Part shown: in pieces, positions 53,805 to 63,231 of the stretch
Position numbering within the stretch: the stretch's first letter is position 1
Layout: each line of letters opens with the position of its first letter
Assembly (NCBI RefSeq): GCF_947489255.1
Contig: NZ_CANLCY010000001.1
Span: forward strand, 310,001-374,000
DNA from: an uncultured Microbacterium sp.
GTDB taxonomy: Bacteria > Actinomycetota > Actinomycetes > Actinomycetales > Microbacteriaceae
Length of the DNA: 64,000 bases
Direction: 5' to 3'
The notes under the pieces: model-generated
The model's input: the letters and a program-made list of their open reading frames with translations, nothing else
Told to the model about the DNA's origin: nothing
Database searches by the model: none
Program-made: the position numbers and the translations under genes

Positions 53805-56093
53805 ATGCCCAAGAACAAGAAGCCCGCCGGCGGCCGCGCCGCCAAGAACTTCGAGCCCCGCTACGGCGCGAAGACCTCGTTCCAGGACCGCAAGCGTCGC
53901 CCCGAGGGTGCCGCCGCCGACAAGCCCGGCAGCAAGAGCCCCGGCCACCGCGGTTACCGCGCCCCCGAGGCCGACGCCGCCCCCGCGAAGCGTCGCTGGA
54001 GCGCGCAGGATCGCGTCGGTCGCGACGAGGCTCATGGCATCCGCAGCCAGGCCCGCGGTGATGACCGTTACTCCCGCCCCGAACGGGATGCCGCCCCCCG
54101 GGGCCGCGATGACCGTCCGGCGCGTTCGTTCGATCGCAGTGACCGTCCGGCTCGATCGTTCGACCGTGATGAGCGCCCGCGTCGGTCGTTCGACGATCGT
54201 CCGGCCCGTTCCTTCGACCGCAGCGAGCGTCCCGCCCGTTCGTTCGACCGCGACCAGCGTCCCGCGCGCGACGACCGCCCCGCGCGTTCGTTCGATCGCA
54301 GCGACCGTCCGGCCCCGTCGTTCGACCGCAGTGACCGTCCCGCCCGTTCGTTCGATCGCAGCGACCGCCCCGCGCGCTCGTTCGACCGTGACCAGCGTCC
54401 CGCGCGCGATGACCGTCCGGCGCGGTCGTTCGATCGCAATGACCGTCCCGCTCGGTCGTTCGACCGTGACGAGCGTCCGCGTCGGTCGTTCGACGACCGC
54501 CCGGCCCGCTCCTTCGACCGCAGCGAGCGTCCCGCCCGCGACGACCGTCCCGCCCGCGACGACCGTCCCGCGCGTTCCTTCGATCGCACCGAGCGTCCCG
54601 CCCGGTCGTTCGACGACCGTCCGCGCCGCGACGGCGCCGATCGTCCGGCCCGCTCCTTCGAACGCAGCGACCGTCCCGCGCGTTCCTTCGACCGCAACGA
54701 CCGTCCCGCGCGTTCCTTCGACCGCAGCGATCGTCCGGCCCGCGACGAGCGTCCCGCCCGGTCGTTCGACGACCGCCCGCGTCGCACCGAGGCGCCGAAC
54801 CGCAGCGACTGGAACGCCACCCCGAAGCGTTCGGCCGAGCACGAGCAGCGCGTCGACGTCGTGCACGAGCGCCTGCAGGCTCAGGCCGTCGACGCCGCGA
54901 CCGTAACCGGTGCCGGGTTCTCCGAGCTGGGCCTGGGCGACAACATCGTCCGCGCCCTCGCCGACCTCGGCGCGGCGAGCCCCTTCCCGATCCAGGCGGC
55001 CACGGTCGCCCCGATCCTCGAGGGCCGTGACGTGCTCGCCCGCGGCCGCACCGGCTCGGGCAAGACCATCGCCTTCGGTGCGCCGCTGGTCGAGAGCATC
55101 CTGCGCTCACAGGCCGGCAAGCGCCGCGAGTTCGGCCGTGCCCCGAAGGCGCTCATCCTCGCCCCGACGCGCGAGCTCGCTCTGCAGATCGACCGCACGA
55201 TCCAGCCGATCGCGCGCAGCGTCGGTCTCTTCACCACGCAGATCTACGGCGGCGTTCCCCAGGCGCGCCAGGTGGGTGCGCTCAAGAAGGGCGTCGACAT
55301 CATCATCGGCACCCCCGGTCGCATCGAAGACCTCCTCAACCAGGGCAAGCTGAACCTCTCCGAGGTCACGGTCGCCGTGCTCGACGAGGCCGACCACATG
55401 TGCGAGCTGGGCTTCCTCGAGCCAGTGCAGCGCATCCTGCGCGCCACCGCGAAGGGCAGCCAGAAGCTGCTGTTCTCGGCCACGCTCGACCGCGAGGTCG
55501 CGGCCCTGGTCGACGAGTTCCTCGTCGAGCCGGCCGTCTACGAGGTCGCCGGTGAAGACCAGGAGTCGAGCACGATCGAGCACCGCGTGCTCGTGATCGA
55601 GCACCGCGACAAGGCGCAGATCCTCGACTCGCTCGTCGACCGCGAGGGCAAGACGCTCGTCTTCGCCCGCACCCGCGCCTACGCCGAGATGCTCGCCGAG
55701 CAGTTCGACGACGCCGGGATCGCCGCGGTCGCGTTGCACGGCGACCTGAACCAGCAGAAGCGCACCCGGAACCTCGAGAAGCTCACCTCGGGTCGTGTCA
55801 ACGTGCTCGTCGCCACCGACGTCGCCGCTCGCGGCATCCACGTCGACGACATCGACCTGGTCATCCAGGCCGACGCCCCTGACGAGTACAAGACCTACCT
55901 GCACCGCTCCGGCCGCACCGGTCGCGCCGGTCGCAGCGGCACGGTCGTGACGCTCATCACGCGTCAGCGCCGTCGTCGCATGACCGAGCTGCTGGATCGT
56001 GCCGAGATCGAGGCCCCCTTCGAGGAGACCCAGCTCGGCGACGACGTGCTCGAGGAGCTCTCGGGTCGTCAGCTCGCCGACGTCACGTCGTAA
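53805..56093 (+). CDS. DEAD-box RNA helicase with N-terminal RPARSFDR repeat domain
   Basis: A 762-residue protein. Residues about 100-325 consist of short Arg/Asp/Ser/Phe repeats (RPARSFDRSD, RPRRSFDD, RPARDD), a charged disordered region. The helicase core follows: Walker A ARGRTGSGKT, PTRELA, VLDEADHM (DEAD), SAT, and HRSGRTGRAGR (motif VI). AGGAAG lies 8 nt before ATG 53805. Most DEAD-box proteins carry such basic tails at the C-terminus; here it is N-terminal and long. It probably remodels RNA, for instance in ribosome assembly or cold adaptation, and the repeats may promote RNA binding or condensates (inference). Confidence 0.93.
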   Translation: MPKNKKPAGGRAAKNFEPRYGAKTSFQDRKRRPEGAAADKPGSKSPGHRGYRAPEADAAPAKRRWSAQDRVGRDEAHGIRSQARGDDRYSRPERDAAPRGRDDRPARSFDRSDRPARSFDRDERPRRSFDDRPARSFDRSERPARSFDRDQRPARDDRPARSFDRSDRPAPSFDRSDRPARSFDRSDRPARSFDRDQRPARDDRPARSFDRNDRPARSFDRDERPRRSFDDRPARSFDRSERPARDDRPARDDRPARSFDRTERPARSFDDRPRRDGADRPARSFERSDRPARSFDRNDRPARSFDRSDRPARDERPARSFDDRPRRTEAPNRSDWNATPKRSAEHEQRVDVVHERLQAQAVDAATVTGAGFSELGLGDNIVRALADLGAASPFPIQAATVAPILEGRDVLARGRTGSGKTIAFGAPLVESILRSQAGKRREFGRAPKALILAPTRELALQIDRTIQPIARSVGLFTTQIYGGVPQARQVGALKKGVDIIIGTPGRIEDLLNQGKLNLSEVTVAVLDEADHMCELGFLEPVQRILRATAKGSQKLLFSATLDREVAALVDEFLVEPAVYEVAGEDQESSTIEHRVLVIEHRDKAQILDSLVDREGKTLVFARTRAYAEMLAEQFDDAGIAAVALHGDLNQQKRTRNLEKLTSGRVNVLVATDVAARGIHVDDIDLVIQADAPDEYKTYLHRSGRTGRAGRSGTVVTLITRQRRRRMTELLDRAEIEAPFEETQLGDDVLEELSGRQLADVTS

Positions 56094-56106
56094 CCCGTTC
56101 TGCTGA

Positions 56107-56144
56107 AAGGCCCCCGTCCGCGCCTGTCGCGGCGGGGGCTTCTT
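56107..56144 (+). terminator. Terminator of the helicase gene
   Basis: GCCCCCG (56110-56116) pairs with CGGGGGC (56133-56139), enclosing a 16-nt loop, then TTCTTCG. It starts about 14 bp after the stop codon. Confidence 0.75.
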
Positions 56145-56240
56145 CGTACCCGGAGGCCCTTCGGCATCTCGAGGGGCGTGGTCGCTGGCGGCCGGGCGAG
56201 GATCCTCACGGAGGCTCATCGCGGTTCGCCGATCCGCCGG

Positions 56241-57344
56241 TCAGAACAGCGTCGGCTCGCTCGCCGGGGCGACCCGCGGGCGACCGGATGCCAGGCCTGC
56301 GGTGCTGCGGATCGGACCGAGGGTGCTCGTGGCCGGCGCGCGGGCGGCGAGCCCCGGCTGCGGGCGGCCGCGGGGGTGGTCGTCTTCGTCCCACCCGTCG
56401 AGGCGGTGCATCCGCAACAGGGGACGCATGCGCTTACCGAGCCAGGTGCGATAGGCCTTCGGCGCCGTCACCGAGACGCCCGGGTAGAGGCCGCGGTACG
56501 ACGACACGAGGTGCGGGTGCTCACGTTCGAGCCACTCGAAGAACCACTGTTTGGCGCCCGGGCGCAGGTGCAACGCGCCGTAGACGACCCTTGCGGCGCC
56601 GGCCGCACGCAGGCGTGCCAGGGCGTCGTCGAGGACCGGGATCGAGTCGGTGAGGTGGGGGAGGATCGGCATGAGGAACACCGTCACGCGGAATCCCGCC
56701 GCCGTCGCGGCGCGAACCGTCTCGAGTCGGGCCTCGGCGCTGGGGGTGCCCGGCTCGATCGAGTGCTGGAGGGTGGCGTCGAAGACGGCGATCGACATCG
56801 CCAGTGACACCGTGACCTGCTGGGCGGCCTCGGTGAGCAGCGGCAGGTCGCGCCGCAGGAGCGTGCCCTTCGTGAGGATCGAGAAGGGCGTGCCGTTGTC
56901 GGTGAGGGCTGCGACGATCTCGGGCATCAGGCGATAACGGCCCTCCGCCCGCTGGTAGGGATCGGTGTTCGTCCCGAGCATGACCGGCTCGCGCGCCCAG
57001 GATCCGCGCTGCAATTCGGTGCGGAGGACGTCGGCGACGTTGACCTTCACGACGATCTGCGAGTCGAAGTCCGCGCCGTAATCGAGGTCGAGGTATTCGT
57101 GCGTCTTGCGGGCGAAGCAGTAGGAGCACGCATGACTGCAGCCCCGGTAGGGGTTCACGGTCCAGTCGAACGGCATGGCCGATGCCCCGGGAACGCGGTT
57201 GAGGGCGGTCTTGCACAGCACCTCATGGAACGTCATCCCCGCGAACTCAGGAGTGGTGACCGACCGGACGAGACCGTCCATGCGCTCCATGCCGGGCAGC
57301 GCCGCCGCGTCGTCGACGCCCAGCTGCTGACCCCGCCATCTCAT
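56241..57344 (-). CDS. Rv2578c family radical SAM protein
   Basis: A 367-residue radical SAM protein. The cluster motif is CSHACSYCFAR (CxxxCxxC); WTVNPYRGC before it and PVMLGTNTDPYQ after it match the SplB/Rv2578c group. VTVSLAMS and PILPHLTDSIPVLDDALARL continue the barrel. SplB repairs the spore photoproduct, so a DNA-repair role has been suspected for this group, but it is unproven. ATG 57344 is preferred over 57362, because the SOS box at 57353-57368 covers the latter. An Arg/Pro-rich C-terminal tail follows residue 330. Confidence 0.88.
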   Translation of the reverse strand: MRWRGQQLGVDDAAALPGMERMDGLVRSVTTPEFAGMTFHEVLCKTALNRVPGASAMPFDWTVNPYRGCSHACSYCFARKTHEYLDLDYGADFDSQIVVKVNVADVLRTELQRGSWAREPVMLGTNTDPYQRAEGRYRLMPEIVAALTDNGTPFSILTKGTLLRRDLPLLTEAAQQVTVSLAMSIAVFDATLQHSIEPGTPSAEARLETVRAATAAGFRVTVFLMPILPHLTDSIPVLDDALARLRAAGAARVVYGALHLRPGAKQWFFEWLEREHPHLVSSYRGLYPGVSVTAPKAYRTWLGKRMRPLLRMHRLDGWDEDDHPRGRPQPGLAARAPATSTLGPIRSTAGLASGRPRVAPASEPTLF

Positions 57345-57352
57345 GCGAACAG

Positions 57353-57368
57353 TCGAACACATGTTCTA
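57353..57368. promoter_or_regulatory. LexA (SOS) box
   Basis: TCGAACACATGTTCTA matches the actinobacterial SOS box TCGAAC-N4-GTTCGA at 11 of 12 fixed positions. It lies 9 bp upstream of ATG 57344 of the radical SAM gene on the minus strand and in front of the divergent membrane gene. Confidence 0.85.
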
Positions 57369-57473
57369 CCTCAGCGCAAGGTCGCCCTTTCCACATGCGT
57401 CCGCATGGGCGAACGGAGAACCGCTACTGTGACTGCGAAGCCCGCTCGCCGCGCGGGTCGACAGGGGGCGGAC

Positions 57474-58166
57474 ATGGATGCGGACCGGCACGTGTGGGGC
57501 CACGCCCTCGTGAACGGATCCGCGCGCCGGGTCGAGTCCTTGCATCCGCTCTTCCTGGTGCGGCATCCCACCCTCTCGGGGTGGATCTGGCTCGCCGCAG
57601 CGGTGGTGCTGCTCGTCGTCTGCGAGCTCTGGGTCGACGACGAGACCGCCGGGGTCGTCGTCTCCCTGCTCGGGGCCCTGCCGTCACTCGGAGCGACGCT
57701 GCTGGTGCTCGCGCAGACGCCGCGCACGCACCTCGAGTACGAGGAGTCCATCCTCGGGCACTTCTTCGCGCGGTTCTTCGCCGTGCTCGGCGCGCTGATC
57801 CTGTGGGTCGGATCGGTCGTCCTCGGTGCCGCGGTGGCCGTCCAGCTGGCGGAGGACACCGGGGCCGACCCCGAGAAGGCGTGGGTCGAGGCCTTCGAGA
57901 TCTTCGGCGCCGTCGTGCCGTTCGTCGTCGCGATGCTCTGGGCCGTGCTCGTCTTCCGCTGCGTCGGCTACATCGCCCGCCTTCGCGGGTGGGCGGGGGT
58001 GCCCGAGCGCCACCGCATCCCCGACGAATTCCTCACCGAGCTGCCGCGCACCCGGCGCCTCGTGATCGGGCTCGCGCATCCCTCGCTCCTCCTGGTCGCG
58101 GGGCTGTTGAGCATGGTGGTCGCGCTCTTCGCGGCGGCTGAGGTGGCGTCGAGCGGCCTCGCCTAG
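57474..58166 (+). CDS. Conserved membrane protein
   Basis: About 230 residues with four to five hydrophobic segments (LSGWIWLAAAVVLLVVCELW, VVVSLLGALPSLGATLLVLA, FFAVLGALILWVGSVVLGAA, and others). No domain is recognised. ATG 57474 has AGGGGGCGG 3 nt upstream; TACTGT at 57425-57430 may be the -10. In-frame starts at 57405 and 57429 are possible. It shares its control region with the SOS box, but induction from this side is unproven. Confidence 0.72.
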   Translation: MDADRHVWGHALVNGSARRVESLHPLFLVRHPTLSGWIWLAAAVVLLVVCELWVDDETAGVVVSLLGALPSLGATLLVLAQTPRTHLEYEESILGHFFARFFAVLGALILWVGSVVLGAAVAVQLAEDTGADPEKAWVEAFEIFGAVVPFVVAMLWAVLVFRCVGYIARLRGWAGVPERHRIPDEFLTELPRTRRLVIGLAHPSLLLVAGLLSMVVALFAAAEVASSGLA

Positions 58167-58294
58167 CGTTCCGGGAACCGGGTTGTCCGAGCGGACGGGC
58201 GGCGAGAAGGCGGAGGCGTCTCCCGCCCCGTGACAGCGTCGATCGAGCGGCGGGCTCGACCGCGGCGCGCCGCCGGGGGAGAATGGGAGCACTC

Positions 58295-59440
58295 ATGTCC
58301 CCCGATCCCGAGCTGTCCCCCCGCCGCGCCGCGCGCGCGGAGGCCGAGCGACTCGCGACGGCGGCGGTCGCGCAGGTCCCGCCTCCCGCCCCCACCCGGC
58401 GGCAGCTGCGCGAGGCGGCGAGTGCGAATGCGCTCCACGCTGAGGAGCAGACCGAGGCGCGCAGTGCGACCTGGCGCCGTCTTCCGCAGCTCATCGCGGC
58501 CCTTCCCGCGCACCGCCGCCGACGTCTCGCCGTCGTGGCCGGGGCGGCCGTCGCGGTCGTCGTCGGCGTCGCGGTGGCGATCGGCGCGGCCGCGGGCTCG
58601 GCGCACGATGTCGCGGCCTCGGCATCCGTCGACGACACCGTCACCGCCGCCGTGGCCGGCCCCCCGGCGATCTCCGACGAGGGATTGCCGGTGCCCCAGG
58701 TCGCCGCGGTCGCCGCGACCGCCACCCCGTGCGACGACCCGGACTTCACCACCGCTCTCGCCCAGGGCGACGACACCGCCGCGATCGCCGCGGCGGGCGG
58801 TGGGGCGGCGTTCCGCTCCGCGGTGGCATCCGGGATCGCCCCCTGCGTCTCGCTCAGCGACCCGGATCGCGAGTGGCTCGTGGTCAACAAGCAGCGCCCG
58901 CTCGACCCGATCGACTACTACCCGGGCGACCTCGTGATGCCGTCGAACGTCCGCGCCCTCGAGCAGTCGGCGCTGAGGGCCGCTCCCGCCGAGGCGTTGA
59001 GCGCGATGGTCCGCGCCGCGTCCGACGCCGGAGCCGGCGAGATCGGCTATCTCAGCGCCTTCCGCTCCTACTCCACGCAGCAGTCCACCTATGCCGGCCG
59101 CGTCGCCGTGGGCGGCGTCGCCGAAGCAGATCGCGAGAGCGCGCGGCCGGGGTTCAGCGAGCACCAGACGGGCAAAGCCGTCGACGTCGTCCCGTGCAAC
59201 GGCTCGTGCGGAACGCTCGACGACGTCGCTGCGTCGGCGCAGGGTGCCTGGGTGCGCGAGCACGCGTGGGAGTTCGGCTTCATCACGCGCTACGCCGAAG
59301 GGCGCGAGGATTACAGCGGGTACGAGCCGGAGGCGTGGCACCTGCGCTACATCGGACCGGAGCTGGCGCAGGCGTACCACGAGGGCGGCTACACCACGCT
59401 CGAGGAGTTCTTCGGGCTGCCGGCGGCGCCGACGTACTGA
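58295..59440 (+). CDS. VanY-type D-alanyl-D-alanine carboxypeptidase
   Basis: A 381-residue protein. A long cytosolic N-terminus (Arg/Ala-rich, residues 1-75) leads to one membrane segment (RLAVVAGAAVAVVVGVAVAI) and an external part. The peptidase domain carries YLSAFRSYSTQQSTYAGR, SEHQTGKAVDVV (zinc His and Asp) and PEAWHLRYIGPEL (catalytic Glu and zinc His). It trims D-Ala from peptidoglycan stem peptides. ATG 58295 has GGGAG upstream. Normal for family except for the long N-terminus. Confidence 0.88.
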   Translation: MSPDPELSPRRAARAEAERLATAAVAQVPPPAPTRRQLREAASANALHAEEQTEARSATWRRLPQLIAALPAHRRRRLAVVAGAAVAVVVGVAVAIGAAAGSAHDVAASASVDDTVTAAVAGPPAISDEGLPVPQVAAVAATATPCDDPDFTTALAQGDDTAAIAAAGGGAAFRSAVASGIAPCVSLSDPDREWLVVNKQRPLDPIDYYPGDLVMPSNVRALEQSALRAAPAEALSAMVRAASDAGAGEIGYLSAFRSYSTQQSTYAGRVAVGGVAEADRESARPGFSEHQTGKAVDVVPCNGSCGTLDDVAASAQGAWVREHAWEFGFITRYAEGREDYSGYEPEAWHLRYIGPELAQAYHEGGYTTLEEFFGLPAAPTY

Positions 59441-59509
59441 GCGCATCTCGACGCGCCACGGGACGAGGCGCTACATTCGTGTTCTTCCTCCGCCCGAACG
59501 GATGATCAC

Positions 59510-61300
59510 GTGACCGGTCTGTCCCGCCGCCAGTTCCTCCACGTCGCCGCCACCGCCGCCGCCGCGACGGGGATCGGCCTCGACGCCCTCGTCGCGGACT
59601 CGGCGCGCGCCGCCACTCCCGCGGCGACCGCCGCCGGCATCCCGTCGACCCTGCTGCAGACGATTCGGCAGGGCTCTGTCGTGTCGGGGCGCTACCGTGC
59701 GCTCACCACGGGCCCGGGGGAGCCGTACATCGCTCGCACCGATGTCCTGCGCAAGACCCCCTCGGCTGCCCGCGCGGCATCTCGGCGGTCGCTCCTCTAC
59801 CTCGGACACCTGTCCGACCTGCACGTCATCGAGGCGCAGTCGCCGGGGCGCATCGAACCGATGATCGTGCAGGACCACGCGGCGTGGGGCAGCGCCTTCC
59901 ATCCCCAGGATCCCCTCAGCCCGCACGCGACCGCGGCGATGGTGCAGGCCTTCTCCGACGCCCGGTACAGCCCGCTCACCGGCGCGCCGATGAGCGCGGC
60001 GATCGTCACGGGCGACAGCGCCGACATGCACTCGCACCTCGAACTGCGCTGGTACATCGACCTCATGGATGGCCTCCCGGTCGATCCCGCGACCGGGGGA
60101 CCCACGTGGCAGGGCGTGCAGGCCTGGAACGAGGCGACCTGGGCCTACCGCCCCGGTGATCCGCGCGGTGGCGCCTTCGGCGACTACGGCTTCCCCCGCC
60201 TGCCCGACCTGCTCGCGCAGGCGATCGCGCAGAAGGTCGACTCCGTGGGCCTGCCTGCTCCCTGGTACGCCGTCTACGGCAACCACGACACGCTCCTGCT
60301 CGGCACGTTCGACATCAGCCCGCAGCTGCGCGCGCTCGCCGTGGGGTCGCAGAAGTCCTACACCCTGGATGCCACGGCGAGCACGGCCCTGGAGGGATGG
60401 GCCTCGAGCACCAGCCTGCTCTCACAGGCCCTCGCGGCCCTTGGGCTGGCATCCGGGGGAGCGGGGTTGCGCGAGGTGCCCGCGAACGGAGACCGCTACC
60501 TGTTCGAGCGCCGGGAGTTCATGGCGGAGCACTTCCGCACGCAATCCACCCCGGGCCCGATCGGGCACGGCTTCACCGCGCACAACCTGACCTCGGGCGA
60601 GACGTGGTGGCACGCCGATCTGAGCCCGCGCGTGCGGGCGTTCGGGCTCGACACGTGCAACGTCGTCGCCGGGCCAGACGGAGCGGTCCCGGAGTCGCAG
60701 ATGCGGTGGCTGCGCCGGCAGCTCGAGATCGCCCAGCGCGACCAGGTGCTGGCGCTGATCTTCAGCCACCACAACAGCCTGACGCTCGAGAACCGTGCGG
60801 TGCGCCCCGGTGCGGACGAGAAGCTGTACGGCGCCGACGACCTCGTCGCGCTGTTGCTGGAGTTCCCCGTCGTCGTCGGCTGGCTGAACGGCCACACCCA
60901 CCTGAATCAGATCCTCGCCCACACGAACGACACCGGGGGATTCTGGGAGATCACGACCGCCTCGTGCATCGACTTCCCGCAGCAGCAGCAGGTGGTCGAG
61001 ATCGTCGACAACCGCGACGGCACGCTCTCGCTGTTCACCACGGTGCTCGACCACGCCTCGCCGGCGGTCCCCGGATCGTCGGGCTCGGTCGCCGACCTCG
61101 CCAGCCGCAGCCGCGAGCTCGCCGCCAACGACTGGGCGGAAACGCCGCTCATGCGGCGCGGGTCGCCGCTCGACCGCAACACCGAGCTGCTGCTGCCGGC
61201 GCCGTTCGACCTGGAGGTCATCACCGACGCGCAGCTCGAGGCCCAGCATGTCGCCGAGCGCGCGCGGATCCTCGCGTACGAGACGGGACGCGGACTGTGA
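59510..61300 (+). CDS. Tat-exported metallophosphoesterase (TIGR03767 type)
   Basis: A 596-residue protein with a twin-arginine signal (LSRRQFLHVAATAAAA). The calcineurin-like metal motifs are visible as GHLSDLHVIEA, IVTGDSADMHSH, AVYGNHDTLLL, FSHHNSL and WLNGHTHLNQI, the last two near residue 420-470. It matches the actinobacterial PPA1498-like group. The substrate is unknown; an external phosphoester or nucleotide is likely. GTG 59510 is used. A small lipoprotein gene overlaps its stop (GTGA). Confidence 0.88.
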   Translation: MTGLSRRQFLHVAATAAAATGIGLDALVADSARAATPAATAAGIPSTLLQTIRQGSVVSGRYRALTTGPGEPYIARTDVLRKTPSAARAASRRSLLYLGHLSDLHVIEAQSPGRIEPMIVQDHAAWGSAFHPQDPLSPHATAAMVQAFSDARYSPLTGAPMSAAIVTGDSADMHSHLELRWYIDLMDGLPVDPATGGPTWQGVQAWNEATWAYRPGDPRGGAFGDYGFPRLPDLLAQAIAQKVDSVGLPAPWYAVYGNHDTLLLGTFDISPQLRALAVGSQKSYTLDATASTALEGWASSTSLLSQALAALGLASGGAGLREVPANGDRYLFERREFMAEHFRTQSTPGPIGHGFTAHNLTSGETWWHADLSPRVRAFGLDTCNVVAGPDGAVPESQMRWLRRQLEIAQRDQVLALIFSHHNSLTLENRAVRPGADEKLYGADDLVALLLEFPVVVGWLNGHTHLNQILAHTNDTGGFWEITTASCIDFPQQQQVVEIVDNRDGTLSLFTTVLDHASPAVPGSSGSVADLASRSRELAANDWAETPLMRRGSPLDRNTELLLPAPFDLEVITDAQLEAQHVAERARILAYETGRGL

Positions 61301-61644
61301 GGCGCGTGCTGTCGATCCTCCCGCTGCTGGCGGTGGTGGGCCTCGCGGGGTGCTCGCAGATCGCGGCGATCGCCCCGGTCGGCGGCAACCACCTGACCGA
61401 GGTGCGGTTCGCCACCATCGACGTGCTGCTGCAGCGCGGGGTCGTGCTCGAAGACGTCCCGACGTGCACCCGTGGCGATGACGGAACGGTCGCCTGCGCG
61501 GGCACCACGAGCGAGGGGGAGGCCGTGGCCTCGACCTCGCCGGCATCCGATCCCGACTCCTTCACGGTCGCCGTGTCGTCGGAGGTCGTCTTCGCCGGCA
61601 GCGTGAGCGCCGTGATCGACGCGGCGGCAGGGGCGGGGTCGTGA
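61297..61644 (+). CDS. Small putative lipoprotein
   Basis: A 115-residue protein with signal peptide and lipobox LAGC (Cys19). The mature part has a Cys pair (TCTRGDDGTVACAGT) that probably forms a disulfide, and resembles small beta-rich domains, but no family is recognised. It overlaps the metallophosphoesterase gene and the next gene by GTGA in both cases, so all three are translated together. Confidence 0.78.
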   Translation: MRRVLSILPLLAVVGLAGCSQIAAIAPVGGNHLTEVRFATIDVLLQRGVVLEDVPTCTRGDDGTVACAGTTSEGEAVASTSPASDPDSFTVAVSSEVVFAGSVSAVIDAAAGAGS

Positions 61645-62234
61645 GGCGGATACTGCTGACGACCGCGGTGGTCGTCGTGAACGCCGCGGTGCAGGCCGCG
61701 CTGGTGATGCCGGGGGTCACGGTCGCGGCATCCCCTGTGTTCCTCGGGCTTCTCGCGGCGTCGACGGTGACGATGCTCGCGGCAGCGGTGGCGCTCGTGA
61801 TCCTTGCCGGCACGGGCGGACGGCCCCGGGCCGGGCGGGTGATCGCGGCGGTCGTCGTGGCGGCGACCGTCGTCGGCGCCCTCGCGGTGCTCTCGACGGC
61901 GACGCTCGTTCCGTCGGTGCTCGTCGCCCTGGTCGTCGTCTCGCCGCTCGGCACCCAGGGGGCCGGCCCGAACAGCGGGCCGAGGTGCTTCGTCCGCCAC
62001 CCCGTGCGGGCCGTGCTGCTGGCGGTGGCGACGGCGATCGCCGTCGCGCTGATCGGCGTCGCGGCTCTCCTGCTCGGCTTCCTCGTCACGGGATGGCTCG
62101 GAGCCTTCGCAACCTGGGTCGTCGGCGGGGCGCTGGTCGCCGTGCTCGTACACGCCTGGGCGCGGCTCGCCGCGCGTCGGCGCCCCACGGATCAGCCGCT
62201 CGCGCGGGTCAGACCCGACGCCGTCGCGCGGTGA
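61641..62234 (+). CDS. Conserved membrane protein
   Basis: A 197-residue protein with about five hydrophobic segments; RHPVRAVLLAVATAIAVALI and LLLGFLVTGWLGAFATWVV are the clearest. No domain is recognised. GTG 61641 lies in the lipoprotein stop. Its final 26 bp overlap the convergent pirin gene. Confidence 0.7.
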   Translation: MRRILLTTAVVVVNAAVQAALVMPGVTVAASPVFLGLLAASTVTMLAAAVALVILAGTGGRPRAGRVIAAVVVAATVVGALAVLSTATLVPSVLVALVVVSPLGTQGAGPNSGPRCFVRHPVRAVLLAVATAIAVALIGVAALLLGFLVTGWLGAFATWVVGGALVAVLVHAWARLAARRRPTDQPLARVRPDAVAR

Positions 62235-63231
62235 GGCGCACCGCGGGCAGCGGAGGCGCCGGAATGCGCTCGGGACCGTGGTCGACGACCTCGCCGAACC
62301 GCGCCCCGCGGGCCTCCCACTCCTCGCGCGCCGCGACGATCTCGTCGTGCGTGCGGCCGACGAAGTTCCACCACATGACGATGTCGGCCTCGAAGGGCTC
62401 GCCGCCCAGCAGGAACACCCGGGCGCCCTCGTCGCTGCGCAGCTCGAGGTGATCGCGACCGGTGCCGAGGTAGACCAACCGCGTGTGATCGACGGATGCC
62501 GTGGACCCCGCCTCGAGCGCCGGCGCCGGTCGTCTCGCGGCATCGGCGTCGACGGCATCCACGCCGGTCACCGCCTCGGCGGTACCGGTCATTCCGTAGA
62601 CGGCGTACTCCCAGTCGTCCCGCAGCGGCACGCGAACCCTCGCTCCCGCGGGCAGGCGCACTTCCGCGCCCACGATCGGCGTGTGGACGGTCGCGGGGGA
62701 GACCACCGTGTCCAACTCGCCCATCACCACGACCGCGTCGGCGCCGCCGCCGAGGTCGAGCACGGGCAGGTCGTCGTGTCGCTCGAACGCGGGGGCGCCG
62801 TGCCGTCGTGATTCGGGGAGCGCCACCCACAGCTGCAGGGCGTCGAGGGGGATGGGGCCCTCGCCGACCGAGTACTCCGAGTGGGCGATGCCCGCGCCGC
62901 TGGTCATGAGGTTCAGCGCGCCGGGGCGCACGACGACGTCGCTGCCCACGGTGTCGCGGTGCCGCACCTCGCCGATGATCGGCCACGTGACCGTCTGCAG
63001 ACCGATGTGGGGGTGCGGCTCGACGCGCATCAGGGTGTCCTGCGGACCGAACCGGTCGAGGAAGCACCATGCGCCGACCATCGGCAGCGAACGGTGCGGG
63101 AGCGTGCGGTGCACCTCCATGCCGCGCACCCCACCCAGCGGCACCTCGCGCGCCTCCACGACGAGCGCGCGCGGACCGTCGCATTCGACGGGGCCCTCCG
63201 CCTCGGGCGGGGCGACGTCGAGGCGGGTCAC
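62209..63231 (-). CDS. Pirin family protein
   Basis: A 340-residue bicupin. The metal-site motif reads MRVEPHPHIGLQTVTW, with further HSEYSVGEG and the Pirin C-terminal cupin after residue 190. Bacterial pirins act as quercetinases or regulators of metabolic enzymes; the exact role is unclear. GTG 63231 overlaps the stop of the GNAT gene (GTGA), so the pair is an operon. Confidence 0.88.
   Translation of the reverse strand: MTRLDVAPPEAEGPVECDGPRALVVEAREVPLGGVRGMEVHRTLPHRSLPMVGAWCFLDRFGPQDTLMRVEPHPHIGLQTVTWPIIGEVRHRDTVGSDVVVRPGALNLMTSGAGIAHSEYSVGEGPIPLDALQLWVALPESRRHGAPAFERHDDLPVLDLGGGADAVVVMGELDTVVSPATVHTPIVGAEVRLPAGARVRVPLRDDWEYAVYGMTGTAEAVTGVDAVDADAARRPAPALEAGSTASVDHTRLVYLGTGRDHLELRSDEGARVFLLGGEPFEADIVMWWNFVGRTHDEIVAAREEWEARGARFGEVVDHGPERIPAPPLPAVRLTARRRRV

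Noticed and set aside
54107..54785. CRISPR-like 30-bp repeats
   Set aside because: They are in frame within the helicase gene and encode repeated RPARSFDR-type residues without unique spacers.
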